Assembly: GCF_047496725.1 (NCBI RefSeq)
Contig: NC_132972.1
Location: 13,035,001-13,099,000 of the forward strand
Length of the DNA: 64,000 nucleotides
Reading direction: 5' to 3'
Source: Anoplolepis gracilipes
Taxonomy: Eukaryota > Arthropoda > Insecta > Hymenoptera > Formicidae
Shown one piece after another: positions 49,220 through 61,500 of this stretch. Every line of letters begins with the position of its first letter. Within the stretch, counting starts at the first letter, position 1. Position numbers and translations under genes: made by a program. The notes beneath the pieces were generated by a model. The model was not told the DNA's origin. It searched no databases and saw only the letters and a list, made by a program, of their open reading frames with translations.

Positions 49220-52200
49220 GTAAGTGTTAAAATTAAAATGCCAATTTTTTCTGCAATTAAAAATTTTTGAAATTTGTTTTATGCAATTTACACGCGTTAA
49301 TTATATACGTGTGAAACAAGCGTACGCAACAGTGTCTGATTACGAAAGAGAGATATGCCCGAAGTAGATTATCCACTCTGTAAATTAATATGTCTCTCAT
49401 GCGCAATCGCGCACAAACATTCTCTCAACAATCGTTGGATTATCGAAAAAGCGTATAATAAAAACGTTACTAGTCGCTGAACTTCCTCTATACTTCTCTT
49501 AATCGTCTTAATCACTTCCGCATGCGACCGGCGTGAAACGGCCCGCGCCGCCGCGAGCGAAGCGAGCTAAACAAGCTCTATTTACCACGATCGTTTCTGA
49601 TAATCGTAGATCACCGAGGACATAGATCAATCTTCTTTCGCGATCGTGTACGACGATCGACGCGTGGATCCACCCCATTCATAAACTAGCCAACCAGACG
49701 TCAGATACGGATCGAATGAGAGTTGCCACCGCGCTGGCACAGTACACCCTTCTCTATCCCTCTCTTGCTTTCCACCTCACCCTTCTCCCTTCCCGTCGGC
49801 TAATTCTCCCTCTCGTAGACGTGGTCATTACCGACGCAAATTAGCGATGCCTGATCCACGTTCCGACGTTTTGCATGCGATGCATAGAACGAGTTTGCGC
49901 GATTACGCGCGTGTACTCGCGCTGAAAAACGATGCCGGTGGGTTTTAAATAATACGTGCACGCGATCGCGCAAAGCCGTATCGTACGTGTTTTAGAGCAG
50001 GAGCCCTACGTGCAGCGGACACTTTGTCATTATCTAAACGAAGTTATCTAGGAGAAGTAGGGATACTCGCAAACGCGAAGTTTCCTGTGTGTATGTACGA
50101 GACTCTTACGCATATTTATACGAATGTGGGGATACCTAACTATCGTGTTCTAGGGAACGTCTAATTCTCTCAGAGATGTGAAGACAGCGAATGTGTAAAA
50201 AAATATAGGATCTGGATTTTTCTCGCTAAAACATATTCGAAATTATAAATGCAACTCTATTTAAAAATGTAGAGATATGAAAAATACAACTTTTTATTGA
50301 AAAATATTGTTTGTCAATATTAGACGCGTCTCACGTGTCGAATATTTATGGAGATTATCGAATTTATTAATTTTATGAATGGCTCGCATTTGGCTACTCT
50401 AGAAATCGTATTTTTACATCATTGCGTCATATCTGCTTTGCATCGTCATTTTATTCGAGAATTATTTACAATAAATTTCTCTGCACAATTTACAATTGAT
50501 CACAGTTCATAAAATCATTCAATCTATTCCCTATTGTTTCATAACTTGCGCAAAAATTTACTATACAACATTTTATCTCTAACAAATTTTGTTTGTATGT
50601 TTTATCATTTTTGTTTGGATTTTTGAAACGATAATACGCGAATCACATCTATTTTCATTTAATATTAGTCAATGACATATTGATCGATCTACTAAAATAT
50701 AATTCTTTCTTTTTCTAAATTTTTTGTTAGAAATTTTTATAATACTAGAAAAAGAATAATTTATTTGATTTTTTTGTGATCTAATTATATCATTCCACGT
50801 AAATTTTACCACCTTAACGTTACCTTACTTCGGTAAATCACATATTTCACGATTGACGGACATTGACATTAATCATTCTTTGAAATATAAAAAAACTTGT
50901 GCACAAATGGCAAGGAGACGAGTAAAAAATCTTCAATAGGGTAAAAAACTATCCTCTTTCTCGCTGCACTTTGGATACGGTATGGCGCGCATCAGTTTTC
51001 CCCTTCGTGTGATGGTCACGGAAATCACATAGTAACAGCAGGAAATGTAAGTTCTCGAGCATGGAGGATAGCGGAAACACGTTTAGGTAGTAGCCCCCTA
51101 TTGAATTATGTTGTTAGCCGAGTTCGCTAGCTTCGTCTATGTTATCTGGAAGGCAATCCCACAACGATTGACTACTACTTGTCTTAGGCGTACCTTTCCT
51201 ACTGATGCTTTAATTTATTTCCTTGATAACAAGTATCTGGAAAATATTTGCTTAGATACTTCAATTATAATTTGAATTGTGTGAGATTGCATTTACATGT
51301 AACTGAAACATTACATGTCAATTGCAAATGTATAGTAGTGACGATAAAAGCCCTCAGGTTTTCATATTTTTTATTTTTTTTATATTTTTTATATATTCTT
51401 TATAGTATACATATATTATACATTTGCACGATTAAACTTTGTTGTATGAATTTGTACAGTTTGTTATCTCATAGGTATTTATAAATGATATACTGATACT
51501 TATTAATGATATATTGATGAAAAAAATGTTATTTAAAAACCATATTTATATATATTTGAGGTGAATTATTTCTCACATAATAAGTAGAATAACATGAAAT
51601 GTTTAAAATTATGATATTTTGAAGTGATGATTTATATACATATACTTGCAGTCACTATACTGGGTTATCAAATAGAGAGAATGCCGGTTCTATTCTATAT
51701 AAAAATAATTACTGTTGAAATTCAGTTTTACGTTTTGTTTTATCGTTTTTTGTTTACACACGAAAATACAGGCTTGACAAAACAAAATACATCAAAACTG
51801 CTGCTTCATTGGACCAGCTTCGTCGTTATAAAATTGTCGGGTATTGAAAAAGCATCGTAGCCGAAAAATATGCCGGGAAATAATAATGCGCGGTATAGAA
51901 AGAAAGTCGTCAAAATGCGGGAACGTGTTGTGGGAGTGACGAGTATTTGCACATTTTCCAATAAAGTATGATCCGGTCACGTGCCAAAGCTGAGTGGCGG
52001 GTTGTGTCTTTGGCTAAAATAACAAGGGTCGTACCCGCCACGCAGGAGGATTAATACTTTGCTCTCACGTGCCATCTTTGCCGAAGATCACTCTCGTGTC
52101 TTTCGTGTCCCCTTTCCTCTCTTGCTTTCCGCAAGTTTCACCGCATTGACAGGGTAACTGAAACCACGCGTTCAACGAACGATGTGACGTCTCGCGATAT

Positions 52201-55200
52201 TTTATCATAAGTATGTGGGTGAGCACGTATATGTATTTGATCGGATGCGATTACGTTGAATTATTTCTTTAGCACATTATAAATATATTAAACATTAATA
52301 TATAAATAAACAATAAATAAATTAATTAATTAATAAATATGTATATTAAACATTGAACATTATTTCTTTCAATGAGAAGATTGTATAAAAAGATTATATT
52401 GTCTTATAATTAATTCTTCTATTTACATTTAGCAAAAGTTCAAGTTGCAAGATTTTTTTGAGAGATTGAAAACAATGCCAAAAATATGTTTTATTAAGAA
52501 ATATTGCGTGTTTTCATATTTTACAAACATTTTCCAACACGCACAAAATTCACACAGTTAACATTTTTAAATTTTTCATAGTTTTTGAAAACAAGCAAAA
52601 TTTTATTTTGTAAAGTGTAAAAAGAATACTGTACTTTAAACTGAAACGAATAATCATTGATAGAATAGATAATATTGAATTGTTTGGCGAAATAAGAATA
52701 TTTTTGTTGCATACTCTAAATTTTCAAATAATAAGATAAATTTTCGAATATGACAAAGACATTTGTAAACTCATTTTCTGTTTAAAATGTCTCTAGGTTC
52801 GACTGATTCGAATCGTCTAATCTTGCCTGATGCACTGCTCGATTTAACGAAAGAAAACATTTTTCTAGGGTGTCAGTGCACGCCAGTTTCGCTTTTAGTG
52901 TCAACTGAGCGTTACGATCTTCTATCTATCTGTCCAATATACTCGAGTTATTTGTCGCTTTATCTGCTCTTAATGCGTGATTCACTATTTTGCATGGCGG
53001 GAACAGTTGGTGGCTACATCAAAAACCCACCGGCACTTCAAAGTTAGATTCGTGCGCGTCCTCGTTGACGGGGGTAGAGCTTCGTTTGCGCAACGATAGG
53101 AAGGGCGGAAGAAGAAAGGAGAAGAAGGGTGAACGAAAAATAAATGATACCCGAATTAGCGTAATCGCGTGATGGTTTTGCGAGGGAGATACACGGCATG
53201 GGCAACGCGAGGGGGCGGCATAGGGAACGACAAATTGCGTTTCGATTTCATTTCGCGCGGAGACGGCCGTCATCACGGAGAATCGAGAAGTCGTGATCGT
53301 AAAAAAAAAGAATTGTGTAGTTAAAATTATTGTTGTACTTTCAGTCGATCAATGTAATCGTTTTGTATTTTTTAAATAATGTTACACTTTATTATTATGC
53401 TCATATCGTAATACTGATATTTAATGCTAATCGTAAATCGATATTATCATACCGTGTCGAGGAAACTGTATTATGTAACGTGAAACGTATTTATGGTAAT
53501 ATTCTCGTTAGCACGTTGGAGTAATGTGAAATATTTATTTTGAAAACTTTTAATTTTATTAGCAACGATTAATATAAATTATAAAAATAATGATTAATCA
53601 TATTTATATTTTTCATTTATATTTTCAACAAATCTAATTTGTAGGGTTTATCAGGTTAGGTCTCTGTTATTACATGTGTATATAAAACTTAAAAATTATT
53701 TTTGAATCAAGCGTGTTTCAATTTGTACAAATAAGCTTTGAGAACGAATTATCGATAAACTTTGCATAAATCTTTATATAGATACTGAAACCTAAGCTTT
53801 AATTTTCTATAACTATTGAAAGATTTCTGAAAAATAATTTTGTTTGAAAAAAATATTTTGTTATTTATTTTAGATTTTATATTATGTAGAATACAAGAAT
53901 ACGTAGAGTACACAATAAAATAAAATAAAGTAAAATAAGATACATCGCTTCTCTTTATTCTTTTACCGACAATCTTACAAAATTATTATCTTCAAACTGT
54001 ATAAACTCATCATTTGTTTCTCGTCGATAGAGTATGTAAATAAAGTAGTTATTGACCGGCGAACTTTCGTCTGTTCAAATACACAGAACCGAACGCGAGG
54101 CGATTGTAGCGGGAAACAGTCGAGGTAACCGCTTTACTATGGCGGCACGTGTTAATCATGTAAAAGTGTGTGTCTAATACGTTGCAATTACAGTTGCGCC
54201 GCGATTCGCGGGGCGTACTCAGATTGAATAAAAGACGGTGGCTGTCGGCGAGCAGGACGATGCCAAACATCGGCGATAGCCCCCTCGAAAACGTTGGTTA
54301 ACCCACGTGACAATGCTGAGAGCGAGGTCCATTGTCACCCCCGGCAATGCACAAAGGGCCATGGGTACTTTGTTCATACGTGTCTACACGTCGTACGACA
54401 CATTTCTGCATAATACAAACGACATACATATTCGAGTACACGACGTTTTGCCCTGCAGGGTCTCGTAACCCTTGCGATACAGAAGACACTATATGTAACT
54501 GCAAAGAAAAGAGATATTTTATATCTTTTACTTGAAAATATGTTTTCCGTGGATTCTTAAAAGTTTACAATAAGTCGTTATATTATAATGGATGCATTAT
54601 TGAATAATTGTCATAAAACATGCTTTTAAAATATGTTATGTAGTTTTTATTTAAAATGGGTATTAATTATATATATATATATATATTATAATTTATATGT
54701 ATTAAAGCGTAATTGATATCTAATTTAAGTTTTCATATTTGAATTTGCAGTACTTTAATTTAAAAATTTGTAAATTTTAATCAAAATTATAATTGACATT
54801 TATTTTACATTTTAAAATAACTGTAATTTTAAACCTTAACATATCTGTAGTTGAGAAAAAAATTGTACGCGATTTCAAAGACATCTTTGCATCTAAGATA
54901 TTCTTGATATACTTATCACGATGTTGCAAACCCTGAAAATCCGATAGGATTTCGGCGAGATTGGGAACAATGAAAAACAGAGAAATAAGAGTACGAAGGA
55001 GAATGCCCGAAATAAAGAAATAGAGAAGTGCGGGGGAAACAAGGAGAAAAGAAGAGAAGGGGAGACAGCAGGTGCCACGTATCTTCCGCGATAATAATTT
55101 TTCTGGACTGTTTTCATTTGGTATGGCCGTCAGTTGTGACGCGCCATGATCAGTCAGCCGACGTCGGCTTGTGTTTTAGTCCTTAACCCGTTCTGCTTCC

Positions 55201-55831
55201 AGTAATTAAGACTCGAGCTTAAAAAAAGGAGAACGTGGGTGGTTAGGGGGATTCGGGACCGGGTTAGATTGGAGGTAGGGAGAATGAGAGTTTGAGGAGA
55301 CAGGGATAGAACACACCGCGCGATGACACGCTCTTTTGTTCCGGCTTTTTGCGAAAGACACCGTAGCGAGTAGCATTTGCGAGTACAAAGAGAAATAATA
55401 ACTGGTCCGCCGTTCACAACTAATATTTGCGTCTAACTTTTCTCCCTGAGATTTTTTCCGCTGTATATGCGCGCGCTTTTCTCTTTGTCGTAGAAATGAA
55501 AACGCGGACTGGTAGAACGACATGTAGATAACGGTGACGTGCTTGTCAGAGAGACAGACGACGGTGTCCGCGTGTTTCAAACTGCGGAAAGATATCTCGG
55601 CGGTTGCGGAATAAACCAGTGCTTAAGGTGTCTCTTTGTCGTCTTACACCGGGTAAAAGCGAGTTCCTGATACTCACACATGTTGTGTGCCTGACGTTTT
55701 TTCCCCAGTTTGAAAGATAGTATACCAGAATATATTTCGTATAATACATAGAATTATTCTATTTTACTCTTAACATGTACAGAGATAATTTTTTCGGTGA
55801 CATTGTTATTATATATTGTATTTTGCACATC

Positions 55832-55857
55832 TTTTTTTTTTTTTTTTTTTTTTTTTT
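55832..55857. repeat. Poly-T run
   Basis: Twenty-six consecutive T residues in the presumed intron. A similar run lies at 58900-58926. Either could be the A-tail of an old retroposed sequence on the minus strand, but no body or target duplication was identified. Confidence 0.9.
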
Positions 55858-57195
55858 GTTTTGATATGTGTGAAATTATATGTCTTTACGTTTGAATATT
55901 TTTTGATTAAATTTATTTTATGCGAAAACTTGATTAATTTGCATAATGGATGGATGTTGAATATTTTACGTTTTGTGCACATTATTATTTTTTTATTTTG
56001 TTTTTATTGAGATATTATGGAAACGGGAAAGCATATTTATTTCCGAGTATTTCTTGAGTATTTCTGCACATGGATAACTGTGTTCATAGAGTTTAAATAT
56101 TTTAACGATATATTCTCCATCGCATTCGCACACGCGCAATACACACATACACACAATGGGATTTCCATTAGATCTACTGTTTCGCATTTATTGCTTACCA
56201 TCGATTGCAATTTATTGGAAGTGCGTCGGTCGTTGTTATCTACCTTCGGTACAAATAAAATTGTAAAATGCTCTGCTATTTTTTTATTACAGCTCAGTTT
56301 TCATCAACATCATTTTACACAAATAAAAAAAGCAGCTATCTCTCGCTTGTTTTTCTCAAAATTATGTTTTTCTCAACATTTGTTGTTAAAAAGTGTGTAA
56401 CTTTAAAAAATTCATTTATTCTGTATGTAAATTTATTATCCATAACGTCTTCTTAACTGAATAGCAACGTGTTCTTACGCAAAGATATAAATGAGCTCGC
56501 ACATATTCGAACTTTCATTATGTCCATACTTCATTGAAATTTTGTTAAAAGTGTACAAAGTTGCAAATTATTTTTGCAATCATCCGCCTGCGTAACCTGC
56601 GCAATCTCCGATCGTTCTCGTAGACAAAAATTCGCGAGCAATGCGTTAACGGGAGGGTGACCGTTGAATTCACCCTACATGTAGTTTAGTGGCCCTGGTC
56701 TTTCGAGGGTGGTGGTGGGCTGGTCACGTTGGTGGTGGTGAAATCGAGTTAGCCAAATTAACCATGAAATAGACTCCCTCCCTAGTGTCTGTCTATCTCG
56801 TCAGCCGCTCGTGTCGTTCGCATCGCTCCAGGACCACTAACCAAAGCTAACCAGTCCCGTAGGCCCTTTTAGGGCCACTGCACACAAAATTGAACCTTTG
56901 CCTCCAAAGGAAACACGACTCTATTACTGAACGCGGAAAAATTACGATGTATCTAAGGCATATTGGAAAGAGATTGTACAACGTTATATAATAATATTAT
57001 AGTAATAATATATATCGAATATTTATGGTATATTATCTGATTAATTGTGATTAGAACTCGATTATTTAATGAAGCAGCTACATTATCGTGTGTACCGACT
57101 AAAATTTGAATTTACGTGTTTGTACGTATGAAGTGCGAATCAACACAATGAGTAAAGTAATATAACGGTATTTATATACGTATGGGCACTATAAT

Positions 57196-57263
57196 AAAGT
57201 ATAATTAATAGCAATACGTATTATATTTTAAAGTATGATTAATAACAATATATATTGTATTAT
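57196..57263. repeat. Two tandem copies of an approximately 34-bp AT-rich unit
   Basis: AAAGTATAATTAATAGCAAT (57196) recurs as AAAGTATGATTAATAACAAT (57230). Both copies continue into similar TA-rich sequence. Confidence 0.7.
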
Positions 57264-58893
57264 TATAATTATAAATGTTACTATTATTCACTCTCACGAA
57301 AACATAAATATTCTCTTTGTTTATATTTCTATTTATTACATTCGTCAGTTCGTGATTATTTATTAATCCTGAGTTAATGCATGTACAAACCTGTTTTACT
57401 GAATGGTCGACTAAATTTCGAATTAAAGGCCCCGTTATTCCATTAAATATATAATTACATTATATAGATAAATTATTAAAGACTATGTATATGTATATCT
57501 AGTATAATGGAACTTTATCGTTGTCAACTTTAGTATAATCTACGAGTTTTTAGTGCTATCAAGAGAGGAAGTATATGTTTAGATATAACGAAATAATTTT
57601 GTTTCCGTGCAATTCTATTACGTTGTTAATCGTGCAAAAATAAAATGTCATGTGCCATATCGTCCGTCCTTTCCTGAACGAATTTCACCTACAGCATACG
57701 AGATTCGAGGCGAGCGTCTCCCGACTGTGATTCATGGGTACGATGATCCCATTGACAAATAAGAAAGACGCGGGTCGGCCTTTTTCTCATTAGCGGCACT
57801 TTGAACTAACCCGCCCACGTTATGACAAACTAGATTAATTTTCTGTCCAAAAGGTACCGCCTTCGCGATCGTTTGTTATGAAATTTCAACTGTCAGCCGT
57901 TACTTTATCGCGCTTCGCAACGTGTTTCAGAAATTGGCATTTAATTCGCCGCGTTTGAGAAACATCATTACGATCGGCAGAGGCAGACGCATTAATTCGA
58001 TATTTCATGATATATTTCTTGATATAAAATGCAAGAGATACAGAAATTTTACTTATATAATTATTTTTAAAAAATGATAAATGTAAAAGCTAACACATTT
58101 AATTTTTAATTAAATGTAATTTAATTAAAGCAAAAATGGACATTATAAGATTAATTTGAACAACATGTTGTAATATATGGTCACAAAAAATCAAATCACG
58201 GCCCGCAATTACAATTTTTAAAACCGTATGACATATCTTTTGTACACAATGAATACAGTGAGGTATACATACCTATATGTATACATTCAGATCGACTCGC
58301 AACGCTGTAAAACTTTGGAACGCAGACGCACGACGTTTTCATTGTAAAAATCGAGATACCGGTTAAAAATATTCAAAGGAAGGAGCGATGGCCGAAGAGG
58401 GGTTTATAACTCACGTCAGGCAAGTAATTAGCCGCTTTTGCCCAGCTGTAATGGACCCGCTAAGGCACTAAGCGAGACCCTTAACTTATTTAAATGAACC
58501 GGTAACCCATGTCCATGTCCAACGTGAACCAGACACGAGGCAATATAGAAAAACCATTTATAAGGGCACTATTCCGGATGCCTAAGAAACTTCTTTTCCT
58601 TTTGCTACACTTTGGACTCTGCAACGTATCAGGCGATCTATTTTTTCGTGCCAACAGGTACATGCCAGCATGTACAATGATCTGTTTCACGGTTATTATA
58701 TATATGAAATATTTTAGCATGCGATAGAAATATGAATAAATATATTATCATATATCAGAAATATATCCGAATTATAACAAATTTTGCATACATTTTCTGA
58801 TACAATATATTTATATATATTGGTGAATTAATATTTTACAAAAAAATTGAATATCTTATTAAATTAAAATAAAAAATATATTTTAATATACTT

Positions 58894-58930
<37 letters not shown>

Positions 58931-60968
58931 ATTTACAATATTTAATGAATAATTTATAAGCCGCTCTATTTGAAAGGTAGTAGGCGCCATTTTTTAGAAT
59001 GTTTTAATATTGATTATTGTTCAGATAAAAATATCATAATTAAAAATAAAAAATAACCATCATATCGAGAGAGGTGAGATGTTTTTCGACTTATTATATT
59101 GAAATGTCGACTTTAACTGTCAAAAGAACATTGATTTGTTTTCGACGGAATTTAGGGGCGCGTCCAAAAGGGCGAATATTGATTTTATGTTCAGCTGTAA
59201 AAGTGTGATTTGAATTTTGATTGCGGGCTGGGAGAGATCGCGTAACAGGATAGTGCACGCTTTGCCAGACGCACAAGGGCCCTTCAAACGTCGCTTACTC
59301 GACTAGAAAATTGAAGGAATATACGTTTTCAAGTGACGAACATTGTGGACCTGACCGAGTACATCGTGTTCACAATGTTTTTAATATCGTTTCAAATAGA
59401 GTATCTATTGCTTTATCGTGAATAAAATAAATCTTTAGTCCATTTTTCGCGATATTTTGTAAACATTACATTCTTAAAATCATCAATTTTACAATAAATA
59501 TTTTATTTCCTTTTTAAGATTAATTTAAGATTTTTTAAAAACCTCGTTCTAACTTACGCTCACAATATTCATTTAATATAATCTTGAATATTGAACTTTA
59601 CTTTTCTTTTCTATATTACTTTATTTATTCGCAACAAATAGACGTATTTTAATTAAATATCAATAAACACAAGGAAAGCGACGTAATGTATCACATTATT
59701 TTCTTCCCTTAATTTGAATGTTTTATTAAAGATTTATTTAGTATTAAAACAAGTTTTGTTCATTACGATCGTTTTATTTCTTGACATATATTTTTGCTTA
59801 GAAAGTAGAAGAAGAAGAGCCATCTGCATCTCCCTATACATTCTTGCTGCAAAGAAAAAAAGACAAATACCGTTACGATGTAGGGTTACTCTTCTAGGCG
59901 AATCGTTTTAGTTCGATTACGATCTTCAGCGTAGCATAATTCGATAATGATACGAGGGCATGGATTTTATCATAAAGGCATGCTAATTCTGCTTTTGTCG
60001 TAACCCGAGATCACTATAATTTGTGAGAGCATAAAAATAGGTATTAAAATATCATCATAGGCTGTTTCCAAGTATCAAGAGACAGGACGATCATTTTCGT
60101 TGTCAACTCACACTTCGTAATGATGATCGTCTTTATCTTTTTGGCCTTCATGCCGCTGATTATTACAAGAACATAATGAATGTTTCCTACTTTCTAATGT
60201 TTCATATATTCAACGGTTTCGTGATAAAACATTACGACGATAAATTTGAAACTTATGAAATTTACATCATTTTCAATTAATCAAGGTATTTTTTTTTAAG
60301 TTTAGTATTTTTTTCTAATTTATAGATGTAACAATTTAAAAAAAAATGAGAATTTTTTTACATATATTTTACATAATAGAAAATAATAAAGAGAAGAACG
60401 ATTTCTTTTTTCTTGGATCATGTAACATATTTAATAATCACTAAGTTTGTTTGGCAATAATTACAACTGTTTACTTTATCTCTTTTATTTTGATTTATTC
60501 CAATAAAAAAATCAATCATTGAATTAACCAATTGCTTATTATAAATTGCAATGCTTATTGCTAGAGTTCGAAGAGTCTGCATTCCTTTAGAACAAGCTCT
60601 GAACTCGATGCTACGTACTTTATCGCATTCCGCGCATTAGCATGCAAAGCCCAGACAAATAAGCATTGCGGTTTATTCAAACATCATTTGACCCGAGGAT
60701 ACCGTTTGTGCTGAGTATCTCGATGCAATATCGTTAAACAAACTCATAACGTGAACAAACTAGCTGTTAATATGGATATCGGTGGGTTGACCGCGTACAC
60801 CCATCTGAATATTCTTGCAAACACTTTCTTTCCTTTAACCTTAACTCTTTCTCTCGCTGTCCACGTCGTCGCTTGCACCTCTCCGTCTTTCTTCCGCAAA
60901 CGCGCCGTTCTGTCCTTCTTTGGCTCTCCTAATATCTCGTGGCTCCAATTAGTTCTGAACGTCGGACT

Positions 60969-61050
60969 GTCCATCCGTCCGTCTATCCCTCCGTCCATCC
61001 GTTCGTACGTCCGTCCGTCCATCCGTCCGTCCGTCCGTCCGTCCGTCCGT
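60969..61050. repeat. (TCCG)n tetranucleotide microsatellite
   Basis: An imperfect run of TCCG/TCCA units becomes perfect over the last 26 bases. It creates low-complexity Pro/Ser/Val/Arg frames on the plus strand and an Asp/Gly/Met/Arg frame on the minus strand, which are not genes. Confidence 0.95.
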
Positions 61051-61378
61051 GGTTGCCGTTTGTACAGTTCGTTCGTTGCCTCTCGACTCGTTCGTATCCC
61101 TCAGCTTCATTAAGAAACGCTAATGCGTTTTGTTTCTCTTTCACCACGCTCTCCACTCCCGAAGGGGAACGAGCTAGGGACTCTTTTAATAATCCCGCAG
61201 CACGCTCAGAGATTTATTATTTTCGGGCTACGTTGCTGGATAAGTCCATATGGCTGACGCCCTCCCCCCCCCTGTTGCACCCGTCACCCCCATCGTCCCT
61301 CTTTGCGTCATCTTTTTCTTTTTCTTCTTCGAGTTGCTTCTATTGCGTCCAGTCGTCCTCCCGGCTCGCGAACTTCTG

Positions 61379-61500
61379 TACAGGGTGATCAAATAAAGTC
61401 AGAACACACTTTTAGAATATTTAGTTCTAAAATCCTATTCAAAGTTTTCCATATCTTAAGAAAACTAAGACTATTTTTTAATTAAGATTATTAAGTCTTT
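61379..61500. mobile_element. AGGGTG-type transposon end, possible
   Basis: TACAGGGTGATCAAATAAAG at 61379 is the best-formed of the AGGGTG termini here. AT-rich noncoding sequence follows. The island to its left may be host DNA. No second end was found. Confidence 0.35.

Noticed and set aside
60744..61022. Frame rich in MDGRTYERMDGG-type repeats
   Set aside because: It is a direct translation of the TCCG microsatellite on the minus strand.
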